Positions 33,202-41,700 of a stretch of DNA of 64,000 bases are shown here, one piece after another. Under the pieces are notes generated by a model, which made no database searches, was not told where the DNA came from, and was given only the letters and a program-made list of their open reading frames with translations. Positions within the stretch are counted from its first letter, which is position 1, and each line of letters begins with the position of its first letter. The translations under genes and the position numbers were made by a program. The stretch is from Paucisalibacillus globulus DSM 18846 (GTDB lineage Bacteria > Bacillota > Bacilli > Bacillales > Amphibacillaceae), in NCBI RefSeq assembly GCF_000482485.1, contig NZ_KI519438.1, positions 147,114 through 211,113 on the forward strand. The letters run 5' to 3'.

Positions 33202-34134
33202 TTGACTAGCAAAGTACGCATCGGAAAAACTGATTTAGTAGTAAATCCAATAGGTCTTGGGGCTAACGCGATTGGCGGACATAATTTATATCCTGGACTT
33301 GATGAACAAGCGAATAAGGATCTTGTAAAAGCTGCTATTAATGAGGGATTAGATTACATTGATACTGCTTTTAGTTATGGTATGGGACGGTCTGAAGAGT
33401 TAGTTGGAGAAGTAGTAAAAGAAATGGGAAATCGCCAAGATATCATTATTGCAACAAAAGGCGCCCAAAGAATGGTGGGAGAGGAAAGAATCATTGATAA
33501 CTCCCCGGAGTTTTTACGCGAAACAGTAGAAGCTAGTTTAAGACGATTACAAACTGACTATATTGATTTATTTTACATACACTCCCCCGATGAAAAAACA
33601 CCAAAGTATGAGGCGGTTGGGGCGTTGAAAGAATTAAAAGATAAAGGAATAATAAGAGCCATTGGTGTATCGAATTTCTCATTAGAACAACTGAAAGAAG
33701 CTAATCAAGATGGTTATGTTGATGTATACCAAGGTCATTATAATTTACTCAATCGTCAGGCAGAGCAAGTATACTTCCCTTATACGACCGAACATCAAAT
33801 TTCGTTTGTCCCATTTTTCCCATTCGCCTCTGGTTTGCTCGCTGGAAAATATACTAAGGATACTCAGTTTAATGATTTCCGTTCGAACATGCCACATCTT
33901 CAAGGAGAGGAATTTGCACAAAATCTTGCCAAAGTTGAAAAGCTGCGCAATATGGCAAATGCAAAACAAACCGAAGTATCCAATCTTGTTTTAGCATGGT
34001 ATCTAGCACAGGATGCTATAGACACCGTTATTCCCGGAGCCAAGAAGCCGGAGCAAGTTATCCGTAACTTAGCGACACTGGACGTTCAACTAAGTAGAGA
34101 AGAATTAGAAGGGATTAGCAGGATATTTTCATAA
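33202..34134 (+). CDS. Aldo/keto reductase (IolS-like)
   Basis: A 310-residue NADPH-dependent AKR of the AKR11/IolS branch. It begins at TTG, fixed by AGGAGG 6 nt upstream. Catalytic Asp/Tyr lie in LDYIDTAFSYGMGRSEELVG, the His in YIDLFYIHSPD, and the coenzyme-binding PGAKKPEQVIRN near residue 275. Substrates in this group include methylglyoxal and other aldehydes. It is monocistronic and ends in a strong terminator. Confidence 0.9.
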   Translation: MTSKVRIGKTDLVVNPIGLGANAIGGHNLYPGLDEQANKDLVKAAINEGLDYIDTAFSYGMGRSEELVGEVVKEMGNRQDIIIATKGAQRMVGEERIIDNSPEFLRETVEASLRRLQTDYIDLFYIHSPDEKTPKYEAVGALKELKDKGIIRAIGVSNFSLEQLKEANQDGYVDVYQGHYNLLNRQAEQVYFPYTTEHQISFVPFFPFASGLLAGKYTKDTQFNDFRSNMPHLQGEEFAQNLAKVEKLRNMANAKQTEVSNLVLAWYLAQDAIDTVIPGAKKPEQVIRNLATLDVQLSREELEGISRIFS

Positions 34135-34159
34135 GAGGGACTTAGGTCCCTCTTTTTTT
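34134..34159 (+). terminator. Rho-independent terminator
   Basis: Stem AGAGGGAC/GTCCCTCT, 4-nt loop and T7, starting at the stop codon of the aldo/keto reductase gene. Confidence 0.88.
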
Positions 34160-34204
34160 ATTTGCTTATAAATGTCATAATCGTAAATGCTAGTAATAGG
34201 AAAT

Positions 34205-34252
34205 TTGACAAACAGCTAATATTTTATTAAAATATACTTAATTAAAGATATT
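34205..34252 (+). promoter_or_regulatory. Promoter with palindromic MarR-type operator
   Basis: Consensus TTGACA (34205-34210), 17 nt and TAAAAT (34228-34233). A palindrome centred on TTAATTAA with outer arms AATAT and ATATT (34231-34252) overlaps the -10 box and start site, where MhqR-like repressors bind. Autoregulation with the hydrolase gene is likely. Confidence 0.6.
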
Positions 34253-34294
34253 TAAATTAATAATAATAAAATTAAAGATAAAGAAGGTGTAAAT

Positions 34295-34729
34295 ATGAGC
34301 GAGAATCTTTCCTTAAAAGCATTCGTCGTTCTGATGAAAGCCTCTAAGTCACTTCAAGAGGTAACTAAAGATGATATCAGCAACCATGGAATGCGGATGT
34401 CTGATTTTGAAATATTAGAAGCACTTTATCATAAAGACAGACTTACGGTTAGAGAAGTATCTGAAGCTGTATTAATTAACACAGGATCCATCACCTATGT
34501 CATTGATAAATTGGAGAAAAAGGGACTAATAGAAAGAAGTAATTGTAAGGATGACAGACGTGTGGTGTACATCCAAATTACAGACGAAGGAAAAAAACTA
34601 ATGGATAATATTTTCCCTGCACACCAACGTGTAATCGAGGAATTATTTGAAGGCATTTCTGAGGAAGAAAAAGATACCGTTATAAAAGTATTAAAACACG
34701 TTGGAAAAAAAGCAGCACAAGGAAAGTAG
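34295..34729 (+). CDS. mhqR: MarR-family regulator (MhqR-like)
   Basis: A 144-residue MarR protein: LSLKAFVVLMKASKSLQEV, then MSDFEILEALYHKDRLTVREVSEAVLINTGSITYVIDKLEKKGLIERS with the wing CKDDRRVVYIQIT. It has the same family features as MhqR/YkvE, which in B. subtilis answers to quinones and catechol-type electrophiles. The adjoining mhqD-like hydrolase supports this. One Cys (in NCKDD) lies in the wing. Confidence 0.85.
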   Translation: MSENLSLKAFVVLMKASKSLQEVTKDDISNHGMRMSDFEILEALYHKDRLTVREVSEAVLINTGSITYVIDKLEKKGLIERSNCKDDRRVVYIQITDEGKKLMDNIFPAHQRVIEELFEGISEEEKDTVIKVLKHVGKKAAQGK

Positions 34730-34782
34730 AATAGATGAAGGTCTAGCCACCTAAGAAAGCAAACAAGAGAGGATTGTTATAG

Positions 34783-35385
34783 ATGAGACATATTTTTCAA
34801 AAAGGAACGAATCCTGATAAACCAACATTATTATTATTGCATGGAACAGGCGGAACGGAACAAGACCTTCTTCCACTTGCAGAAATTATCGATAAAGAAG
34901 CTAACGTATTAAGCGTTCGTGGAAATGTTTCGGAAAATGGTATGCCTCGTTTCTTTAAACGCCTGGCAGAGGGTGTTTTTGATGAGGAGGATTTAATATT
35001 CCGTACGAAGGAATTAAATGAATTCTTAGATGAAGCTGCTGAGAAGTACGAATTTGACCGTCATAACATTGTAGCTGTTGGCTATTCTAATGGTGCAAAC
35101 ATTGCTGCGAGTCTTATGTTCCACTATCAAGATGCGTTAAGAGGAGCAAGTCTTCACCATCCAATGGTGCCAAGAAGGGGAATTGAATTACCAGATTTAG
35201 CAGGTAAACATGCATTTATTTCAGCTGGAACGAATGACCCAATTTGTCCAGCACAGGAATCCGAGGATTTGAAGGGATTACTGGAGGGTGCTGGTGCTGA
35301 TGTAGAAATACATTGGGAAGATAGAGGACATCAGTTAACGATTAGTGAAGTAAGAGCTGCTGCGGCTTGGTATCAGGAATTATAA
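34783..35385 (+). CDS. mhqD: MhqD-like alpha/beta hydrolase (carboxylesterase)
   Basis: A 200-residue alpha/beta hydrolase. The nucleophile Ser is in VGYSNGAN (near residue 107), the oxyanion-hole segment is LLLHGTGGTEQDLLPL, the Asp lies in SAGTNDPICP, and the His in EDRGHQLTISE. In B. subtilis MhqD belongs to the MhqR regulon for quinone resistance. Located 53 nt after the MarR gene, so a single transcript is likely. Confidence 0.9.
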   Translation: MRHIFQKGTNPDKPTLLLLHGTGGTEQDLLPLAEIIDKEANVLSVRGNVSENGMPRFFKRLAEGVFDEEDLIFRTKELNEFLDEAAEKYEFDRHNIVAVGYSNGANIAASLMFHYQDALRGASLHHPMVPRRGIELPDLAGKHAFISAGTNDPICPAQESEDLKGLLEGAGADVEIHWEDRGHQLTISEVRAAAAWYQEL

Positions 35386-35387
35386 AT

Positions 35388-35426
35388 AAAATGAGGTCTA
35401 CAAAATAAAATGTAGACCTCATTTTT
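35388..35426. terminator. Bidirectional terminator
   Basis: Perfect 15-bp arms AAAATGAGGTCTACA and TGTAGACCTCATTTT with an 8-nt loop. It separates the convergent mhqD and luciferase-like monooxygenase genes. Confidence 0.85.
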
Positions 35427-36513
35427 ATGTTAATTCTAAGGCCTGATGCTTATTTATCTCTCTACGCAATACAGGCGCAACCTCTGTTCCCAGTAATTCG
35501 ATTGTTTTAGCAATATTCTTAAATGGCACTCCACCAATATCTGTTTGTAGCATAAATCGCGAATGGCCATAAAGTTCATACTGATGCAGTACTTTTTCAA
35601 TAATCTCTTGTGGGCTTCCAATAAACATAACACTTTCAGGACCTGTCATTTGTTCAAAAACTTCACGGGGTAAGATACCGGAACGCATCCCTCGTTGCTC
35701 CTGGATTAGTTTAAGATAATGTGAATAGTATGGATAAAACTCATCCCTTGCTTGATCCATTGAATTTGCAATATAACCGTGTCCTGAAACAGCAACTTTT
35801 AATTGCTTATCGGTAAAGCCAGTAATATATCCCGATTCACGATAAGCATCAATTAATGGTATAAAACGCTCATGTGCACCACCAATCATTGCAATGTTTA
35901 ACCCGGTACCATATCTTCCTGCCCTTTCAGCACTAGAAACAGTTCCTCCCACTCCAACCCAAATTGGTAGTTGCGCCTGCTCTGGTCTTGGTGTTATTTC
36001 AGCATTATTCAATGCAGAACGAAATCTTCCAGACCAAGTGACACGTTCCTGTTCATTTAATTCGATAAATAATTGAAGATGCTCTTCAAATAATGCATCA
36101 TAATCATTGAAATCATAACCAAATAACGGAAAGGACTCTACAAATGCTCCACGTCCAGCAGTAATTTCTGCTCTTCCACCGGAGATTAAATCCAATGTAG
36201 CGAAATCCTCAAATAAACGAACTGGATCAACTGTGTTCAAAACGGTTGTTGTCGTTGTTAACTTTATATTCTTTGTAGCTTGAGCAATAGCCGATAGTAC
36301 CATTTGCGGAGAAGAAACGGCATAGTCTAGTCTGTGATGCTCACCTACACCGAAAACATCTAAGCCTACTTCATCAGCAAGCTTAGCCGCTTCGATTATT
36401 TCGTGAATCCTACCTTTTGCACTAATTGTTTCACCTGTTAACAGATTCTTGACTATATCAGCTAATGTGTAAATCCCAATTTCAAAAGGTTGATTCATCT
36501 GTTGTGTCTCCAT
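35425..36513 (-). CDS. LLM-class flavin-dependent oxidoreductase
   Basis: A 362-residue bacterial-luciferase-like monooxygenase: FEIGIYTLADIVKNL, LDVFGVGEHHRLDYAVSSP, LISGGRAEITAGRGAFVESFPLFGYD and LPIWVGVGGTVSSAERAGRYG. The pattern is the TIM barrel that binds reduced FMN. It lies in one direction 20 nt downstream of the CatE-like VOC gene, so it is probably part of the quinone/aromatic-compound response. Confidence 0.9.
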   Translation of the reverse strand: METQQMNQPFEIGIYTLADIVKNLLTGETISAKGRIHEIIEAAKLADEVGLDVFGVGEHHRLDYAVSSPQMVLSAIAQATKNIKLTTTTTVLNTVDPVRLFEDFATLDLISGGRAEITAGRGAFVESFPLFGYDFNDYDALFEEHLQLFIELNEQERVTWSGRFRSALNNAEITPRPEQAQLPIWVGVGGTVSSAERAGRYGTGLNIAMIGGAHERFIPLIDAYRESGYITGFTDKQLKVAVSGHGYIANSMDQARDEFYPYYSHYLKLIQEQRGMRSGILPREVFEQMTGPESVMFIGSPQEIIEKVLHQYELYGHSRFMLQTDIGGVPFKNIAKTIELLGTEVAPVLRREINKHQALELT

Positions 36514-36532
36514 TGATGTTCCCCCAAAAATC

Positions 36533-37396
36533 TTATTCGCTTAATTGAAGCTGAATTGTGTTGCCAGCAGGGTCTTTCACAACGAAATAATTACCTTCTA
36601 CTACAACCTCTGCACCAACTTTGCGAAGGCTTTCGATTTTATTTTGTCTTGTTTCTTCGTCTGCCATAATCAATGTAAACCAATTTAAACCAACACTATT
36701 TTCAGCAGGTGCCGGCGCTCCCTCACCATTCCATACGTTTAGGCCTATATGGTGATGATAGCCACCTGTAGATGCGAATAATGCCCCAGGATATCTCGTT
36801 ACAATATCAAATCCAAGACCATTTACATAGAAGTTTTCAGTTGCTTCTAAGTTGGCCACATGTAAATGGATATGTCCCATCACTGTATCCTTTGGTAGTC
36901 CATCCCATACCTTATCACTTTCAGCCAACAATCCTTGAGCATCTAGCTGGGCGGTAGCCATATCAACTGTACCATTATCCCAAGACCAGCTAGTAGATGG
37001 TTTATCAACTGCCACTTCAATTCCATTGCCATCCGGGTCATCGAAATAAAGTGCTTCACTTACATAATGATCAGATGCTCCCAGGCGCAAAGTCTGCCCT
37101 TCCGTTTGAACTAAATGCTGTAAGAAATTTGCTAAGTCTGCTCTTCTAGGTAGTAAAATTGCAAAGTGATACAGTCCTGTTGTTCTACCTTTTTTGGGTT
37201 GCACATTTTCAGGTTGTTCCAGTACAAGGATTGGTCTTACACCATCTGCTGATAAAGCTACTTTTCTCTCTGTTTGCTCTAAAATTTGAAAACCAAATAC
37301 ACGTTGGTAAAAAGCTAATGAGTTTTTTAAATTAGTTACATTTATATTTACTTCCCCTACATAGGTTGTTGGTTTTTGAAAAAATTTCTTTTCCAT
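36533..37396 (-). CDS. catE: Ring-cleaving dioxygenase-like VOC protein (CatE/MhqE-like)
   Basis: A 287-residue tandem VOC protein. The first half has TYVGEVNINVTNLKNSLAFYQRVFGF and the second half has MGHIHLHVANLEATENFYVNGLGF, GGYHHHIGLNVWNG and a final VKDPAGNTIQL. The His and Glu ligands of extradiol dioxygenases are kept (His in GHIHLH, His in HHHIG, acidic residue later). B. subtilis CatE (catechol 2,3-dioxygenase) and MhqA/E/O share this layout. Its promoter overlaps a YodB/CatR-like box. Confidence 0.88.
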   Translation of the reverse strand: MEKKFFQKPTTYVGEVNINVTNLKNSLAFYQRVFGFQILEQTERKVALSADGVRPILVLEQPENVQPKKGRTTGLYHFAILLPRRADLANFLQHLVQTEGQTLRLGASDHYVSEALYFDDPDGNGIEVAVDKPSTSWSWDNGTVDMATAQLDAQGLLAESDKVWDGLPKDTVMGHIHLHVANLEATENFYVNGLGFDIVTRYPGALFASTGGYHHHIGLNVWNGEGAPAPAENSVGLNWFTLIMADEETRQNKIESLRKVGAEVVVEGNYFVVKDPAGNTIQLQLSE

Positions 37397-37442
37397 ATTT
37401 TTTAGCTCCTTTTTATTTGAATGTTACATATTATAAGTTGGT

Positions 37443-37482
37443 TACTATTTGTAAGTATAATGTTATTTTTGCTATTTGTCAA
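37443..37482 (-). promoter_or_regulatory. Promoter with YodB/CatR-like operator
   Basis: Minus-strand TTGACA (37477-37482), 17 nt and TATACT (37454-37459). TACTATTTGTAAGTA (37443-37457) overlaps the -10 box. It equals, as I recall, the box bound by the thiol-based DUF24 regulators YodB and CatR, which control quinone and diamide responses in B. subtilis. Confidence 0.65.
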
Positions 37483-37604
37483 GGTTACTTCTAATATTAT
37501 CCACTTCTTCTGTTCTATTATTTAACAATGATCATAGTATCCTAAGTGAAAAACTTCTTTCTATTTTTATTCACATGTACTATACTAGATTAGTTGCTTT
37601 CAAG

Positions 37605-37643
37605 ACGTGGTTCGTGACCATCCCACGTAAAAAAACTAGGGAG
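37605..37643 (+). ncRNA. preQ1-I riboswitch
   Basis: ACGTGG (37605-37610) pairs with CCACGT (37623-37628) around a 12-nt loop starting TTC. An A-rich tail ending AAAAAACTA follows at once. The stem, loop length, loop start and tail match the class I preQ1 aptamer of the queC leader. The tail runs into the ribosome site AGGGAGAG of queT, so control is translational: preQ1 should close the pseudoknot and hide the ribosome site. Confidence 0.82.
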
Positions 37644-37651
37644 AGATAAAA

Positions 37652-38134
37652 ATGAAAATAAGAACATTAGTAATGAATGCACTAGTGGCAGCTCTTTATG
37701 TTGCTGTAACAGCACTAGTCGCGCCTTTTGGATTTACCCATGTGCAATTCCGTATTTCAGAGATTTTCAATCATCTTATTGTCTTCAATAAGAAATACTT
37801 TTTTGGAATTGTTTCCGGTGTATTTATTGCCAACTTATTAATGTCCCCATCCAAACTAGACCTGATCTTTGGGGTAGGACATTCCGCGATTTCGCTTGGT
37901 ATAGTTATTTTATTTTCCAAATACATTAAGAATGTATGGGCATTATTAATTGCAAACACAATTGTATTTACTTTTAATATGTTCATTATTGCATGGATGC
38001 TAAATATTGCTGCAGGTTGGCCATTCCTCTTTACTTGGTTAACAACCGCGGCTGGAGAATTCGCAGTGTTAGCAATCGGTATTCCGATTATTTATGCTCT
38101 TAATAAACGTTTGGATTTCGATAAGAGAATATAA
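37652..38134 (+). CDS. queT: QueT-family queuosine-precursor ECF S-component
   Basis: A 160-residue membrane protein with five or six helices and the QueT (DUF988) start VMNALVAALYVAVTALVAPFGFTHVQFRISEIFNHL. The segment LLMSPSKLDLIFGVGHSAISLG is also family-typical. It captures a preQ1-type queuosine precursor for an ECF transporter whose energising part is elsewhere. The preQ1-I riboswitch upstream directly supports the substrate. Confidence 0.93.
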   Translation: MKIRTLVMNALVAALYVAVTALVAPFGFTHVQFRISEIFNHLIVFNKKYFFGIVSGVFIANLLMSPSKLDLIFGVGHSAISLGIVILFSKYIKNVWALLIANTIVFTFNMFIIAWMLNIAAGWPFLFTWLTTAAGEFAVLAIGIPIIYALNKRLDFDKRI

Positions 38135-38137
38135 TTA

Positions 38138-38173
38138 AAAACCTTCACAGCCATATTAGACTGTGAAGGTTTT
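38138..38173. terminator. Bidirectional terminator
   Basis: Perfect 13-bp arms AAAACCTTCACAG/CTGTGAAGGTTTT with a 10-nt loop between the convergent queT and plsC genes. Confidence 0.88.
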
Positions 38174-38174
38174 C

Positions 38175-38762
38175 TTATTTAATACTATTTTGCAATGCAT
38201 GCATCTCTTTATCCAATTGTTCCATTAAAATATCCATACCTTCTTTTTTCGAAAGGCCTTCCGGAAGATGCATTGGTTCTCCGTAAATTAATCTTGGTTT
38301 TATTCGTTTAAATAAATCCTTAAAATTATTCGGTCCCACATATGCAGCTGGTACGATTGGTACATCCGCATGAGCAGCAATCGTTACCGCACCACGCTTA
38401 AGGGGAGCACCTTCACTTGAACGTGTTCCACTTGGAAAAATCCCAACAACCTTGCCTTGCTTTAGTAGTTTCCTAGGTGTTTTAATAGCACTTGGACCTG
38501 GATTTTCTCGGTCTACTGGAAAAGCATTTAATCTTTCCATCAGCCATTTCAAAAACTTTGTTTCAAATAATTCTTTTTTTGCCATATAATGAATTTCTGT
38601 TGGCAATGTGGCAACACCCAGCCATAAAATATCAACAAAACCAGTATGGGTACAGGCAATAACATAACTACCAGACTCAGGTAAATTCTCTTTTTGATAA
38701 ACTTTTATTCTTCCGAAAAGGTTTAGAAACACCTTTACAACATTAGCTCCAAATTTATACAT
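38175..38762 (-). CDS. plsC: 1-acyl-sn-glycerol-3-phosphate acyltransferase
   Basis: A 195-residue PlsC/LPLAT enzyme making phosphatidic acid. The catalytic HX4D motif is HTGFVD at residues ~39-44, block III is FPSGTRSSEG near residue 110, and VPIVPAAYVG is block IV. A short N-terminal amphipathic or membrane segment is present. The ATG carries GAGG close upstream. It is not next to other phospholipid genes. A second PlsC elsewhere is possible, as in many Bacillaceae. Confidence 0.92.
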   Translation of the reverse strand: MYKFGANVVKVFLNLFGRIKVYQKENLPESGSYVIACTHTGFVDILWLGVATLPTEIHYMAKKELFETKFLKWLMERLNAFPVDRENPGPSAIKTPRKLLKQGKVVGIFPSGTRSSEGAPLKRGAVTIAAHADVPIVPAAYVGPNNFKDLFKRIKPRLIYGEPMHLPEGLSKKEGMDILMEQLDKEMHALQNSIK

Positions 38763-38873
38763 ATATACTCCTCACTTCTTTGTAACGCTGTCTTAATTTT
38801 ACCACAAACTAATAGCACCTGATACCAATTTATCTTATTTACCTGGTGGTACTTTTTAACACTCTCATTTGTA

Positions 38874-39320
38874 TTAATTCAAGTCTTGAATAAACGTAAC
38901 AAGACGCCCCGCTTCTTTGAAACCAACACTCCTATGAAATAAGTAACTATTTTGATTACCCTCTTCCATATCCGACCCAATCTGTTTGCAACCTTTTTCT
39001 AAAAGCCATTTTTTCCCTTCATTAAATAAAGCCGTAGATATTCCCCTTTTTCGAAAATCTGGATTCACATATACTCCCTCTAAATATCCTGTAGGGCTTG
39101 ATTCACAACCTTGCACATAATCTACACGAATAGACAGGTGCATAAAAGCTACTGGTTCATCATTCATTATATATAATAGAAATCGATGTTTGTCAGTTAG
39201 AAACATCTCATTAAATTCTTGGTGTAGCCCCTCATATGTACTCCCGGTATACACTTCCATCGCTAGTTTAATCAGCTCATCAATCTGCTCTTTACCTGCA
39301 GCTATTATTTTCCCCATCAT
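38874..39320 (-). CDS. GNAT acetyltransferase, AAC(6')-like
   Basis: A 148-residue GNAT. The stretch MHLSIRVDYVQGCESSPTGYLEGVYV, followed by PDFRKRGISTALFNEGKKW, then GCKQIGSDMEE, and a terminal HRSVGFKEAGRLV, follows chromosomal aminoglycoside 6'-N-acetyltransferases of the AAC(6')-Iy/Ig group closely. Whether it acetylates aminoglycosides or some natural amine cannot be told from sequence. ATG at 39320 with GGAGG; a tandem ATG follows. Confidence 0.75.
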   Translation of the reverse strand: MMGKIIAAGKEQIDELIKLAMEVYTGSTYEGLHQEFNEMFLTDKHRFLLYIMNDEPVAFMHLSIRVDYVQGCESSPTGYLEGVYVNPDFRKRGISTALFNEGKKWLLEKGCKQIGSDMEEGNQNSYLFHRSVGFKEAGRLVTFIQDLN

Positions 39321-39490
39321 CCACCAACCTCCACCTATCTCCCATATCTTAAGAATAGAATATCGCTTTATCCTTTTCCCATCAACTACTTTTATTAATT
39401 GTAAAATCCTGCCTAACCTAAGATTAATTTTTGGATGTTTTGGTAAGTATAGATACTGTGATTCAAGTACATAGGAAAGTAGTGAAAATA

Positions 39491-41113
39491 ATGGTTAACG
39501 ATCCAAATGATATTCCACAAACAAATATCGAGAACGAGGACACCCTTACAACAAGGCAAGGACATCCGGTTACCAACAATCAAAACATACGGACAATAGG
39601 TAACCGCGGGCCAGCAACATTAGAAAACTATGATTTCATTGAGAAAATCAGTCACTTTGACCGTGAAAAAGTTCCAGAGCGTATTGTTCACGCTAGGGGT
39701 GCGGGTGCTCATGGATATTTTGAAACATACGGGACGGTTGGTGATGAGCCCGCTTCTAAATATACAAGGGCAAAAGTTTTCAATGGAAAAGGAAAGCAAA
39801 CTCCAGTATTTGTACGTTTCTCAACTGTAGTGGGTGGCCTCGATTCACCAGAAACCGCACGTGACCCAAGGGGGTTTGCTATTAAGTTTTACACGGAAGA
39901 TGGAAACTGGGACCTGGTTGGTAATAATATTAAGATTTTCTTTATTCGTGATGCCATGAAATTCCCAGATATGATTCATGCATTCCGAGCAGACCCGGTA
40001 ACCAATATGCAAGATCCTGAGCGATTCTTTGACTTTTGCTCTAACTCACCAGAATCCTTCCATATGGTTACATTCATTTATTCTCCATGGGGAATTCCGG
40101 CAAACTATCGAATGATGCAAGGATCAGGTGTAAACACATATAAATGGGTAAACAGTGAAGGAAAAGCAGTTCTTGTGAAGTATCACTGGGAGCCAAAACA
40201 AGGAATTAAAAATTTAACCGTGAAAGAAGCTGCCGAGATTCAAGCAAAAAGTGTCAATCACGCAACACAGGATTTATATGAAGCAATTGCAAATGGTGAC
40301 TACCCGGAATGGGAATTATTTGTACAGATAATGGAAGACGGCCCACATCCGGAGCTTGATTTTGATCCATTAGATGACACAAAGCTTTGGCCAGAAGATC
40401 AATTCCCATGGCTACCAGTTGGGAAAATGGTGTTAAACAAAAATCCAGAAAACTACTTTATGGAGGTAGAACAATCTGCATTCGGGACAGGTGTATTAGT
40501 AGATGGACTAGATTTTTCCGATGACAAAATGCTTCAAGGCAGAACATTCTCCTACTCCGATACCCAGCGTTATCGTGTAGGAGGAAATTACTTACAGTTA
40601 CCAATTAATGCTGCCAAAAAGCGTGTTGCAACCAACCAAGAAGGCGGACAGCTTCGTCATTATAATGACAAAGCACCGGGACAAAACCCACATGTTAACT
40701 ATGAACCATCCACACTTGGCGGATTAAAAGAAGCTGAACAAGTTGGGAAAGAATACACTCCAATGGTGGAAGGAAATCTTGTCCGGGAATCTATTGAACG
40801 AGAAAACAATACAAAACAAGCTGGTGAAACTTACCGCCGCTTCGAACAATGGGAAAAGGATGAACTTATTAACAACCTAGTTAATGATTTATCCATTTGC
40901 GATAAACGAATTCAAGATAAGATGATTGCTCTAGCTGAAGAAGCTGACGAAGAGTACGGCCGCCGTTTGCGTGAAGGCATTGCTAGTAAAGTAAAAGAGA
41001 TGGGCAATATGAAAATGGAAGCAGGAGAAGAATTCCATCCACTGGGTAAAGCAGATGCTGCCGAAGCTGTGGATGATGCAGTGGAGAAAGGCCGGGATGC
41101 TGAGCCTTATTAA
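39491..41113 (+). CDS. Heme catalase (KatX-like)
   Basis: A ~540-residue clade III-type catalase. [20 protein letters not shown] and [13 protein letters not shown] (distal His), [11 protein letters not shown], then [14 protein letters not shown] (heme-ligand Tyr) are all present. A ~50-residue C-terminal extension ([20 protein letters not shown]) follows the core. The N-terminal sequence and length are closest to the spore catalase KatX of B. subtilis. I use the ATG at 39491; GTG at 39482 has better spacing to AGGA. No PerR box is visible upstream. Confidence 0.9.
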   Translation: MVNDPNDIPQTNIENEDTLTTRQGHPVTNNQNIRTIGNRGPATLENYDFIEKISHFDREKVPERIVHARGAGAHGYFETYGTVGDEPASKYTRAKVFNGKGKQTPVFVRFSTVVGGLDSPETARDPRGFAIKFYTEDGNWDLVGNNIKIFFIRDAMKFPDMIHAFRADPVTNMQDPERFFDFCSNSPESFHMVTFIYSPWGIPANYRMMQGSGVNTYKWVNSEGKAVLVKYHWEPKQGIKNLTVKEAAEIQAKSVNHATQDLYEAIANGDYPEWELFVQIMEDGPHPELDFDPLDDTKLWPEDQFPWLPVGKMVLNKNPENYFMEVEQSAFGTGVLVDGLDFSDDKMLQGRTFSYSDTQRYRVGGNYLQLPINAAKKRVATNQEGGQLRHYNDKAPGQNPHVNYEPSTLGGLKEAEQVGKEYTPMVEGNLVRESIERENNTKQAGETYRRFEQWEKDELINNLVNDLSICDKRIQDKMIALAEEADEEYGRRLREGIASKVKEMGNMKMEAGEEFHPLGKADAAEAVDDAVEKGRDAEPY

Positions 41114-41124
41114 GGGTTTATTAG

Positions 41125-41153
41125 GGGGTACCATTTGGATGGTGCCCCTTTTT
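41125..41153 (+). terminator. Rho-independent terminator
   Basis: Stem GGGGTACCAT/ATGGTGCCCC with a 4-nt loop and T5, 12 nt after the catalase stop codon. Confidence 0.85.
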
Positions 41154-41174
41154 ATATAAATGAAAAGAGCATAT

Positions 41175-41527
41175 TCTTCATTTCAAACTGGGTCCTAGCG
41201 CAAAGCGATGTATATAGTGTTACCATTTTTCATTTCAACTCCAATCCCAACGCCAAATGATGTATAGCGCACTTCCATTCTTCTTTTCAACAACAATACC
41301 AGTGCGAAATGATGTATAGCGCACTGCCATTCTTCTTTTCAACGCCAATACTAGCGCCAAATGATGTATGGAACACTTCCATTCTTCTTTTCAACGCCAA
41401 TACTAGCGCCAAATGATGTATAGAACACTCCCATTCTTCTTTTCAACGCCAATACTAGCGCGAAATGATGTATAGAACATTCCCATTCTTCTTTTCAACG
41501 CCAATACTAACGCGAAATGATGTATAG
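41175..41527. repeat. Seven-period 52-bp tandem repeat array
   Basis: The hexamer GATGTA recurs at 41207, 41259, 41311, 41363, 41415, 41467 and 41519, exactly every 52 bp. Each unit contains a CATTCTTCTTTTCAACGCCA-like stretch followed by ACTAGCGCCAAATGATGTAT. The first two units diverge (TTTTTCATTTCAAC and TCCAATCCCAACG) and resemble the copies at 2.4 kb more closely. The period is not a multiple of three, so it is not coding. The rest of 41114-41700 holds only the terminator and the promoter area of the NERD gene. Confidence 0.93.
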
Positions 41528-41700
41528 CTAACACTAAACTACCTTCCCTGACCACCTACCAAAATAAAAGTTTATAAAAATACCAATCAAAAGCAATAAC
41601 TACTCAGTTCAATAATTATTCAAGAAGAGCAGGAAAATCCATGTAACTTTTTGTGGACTTGTGTTATGATAGTCCCAACAAATTCTAAAGGATGTGAAAA

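Noticed and set aside
39330-39490. PerR box before the catalase gene
   Set aside because: The best A/T-rich stretch near 39393 does not match the PerR consensus well, and the gene looks KatX-like, which is not PerR-controlled.
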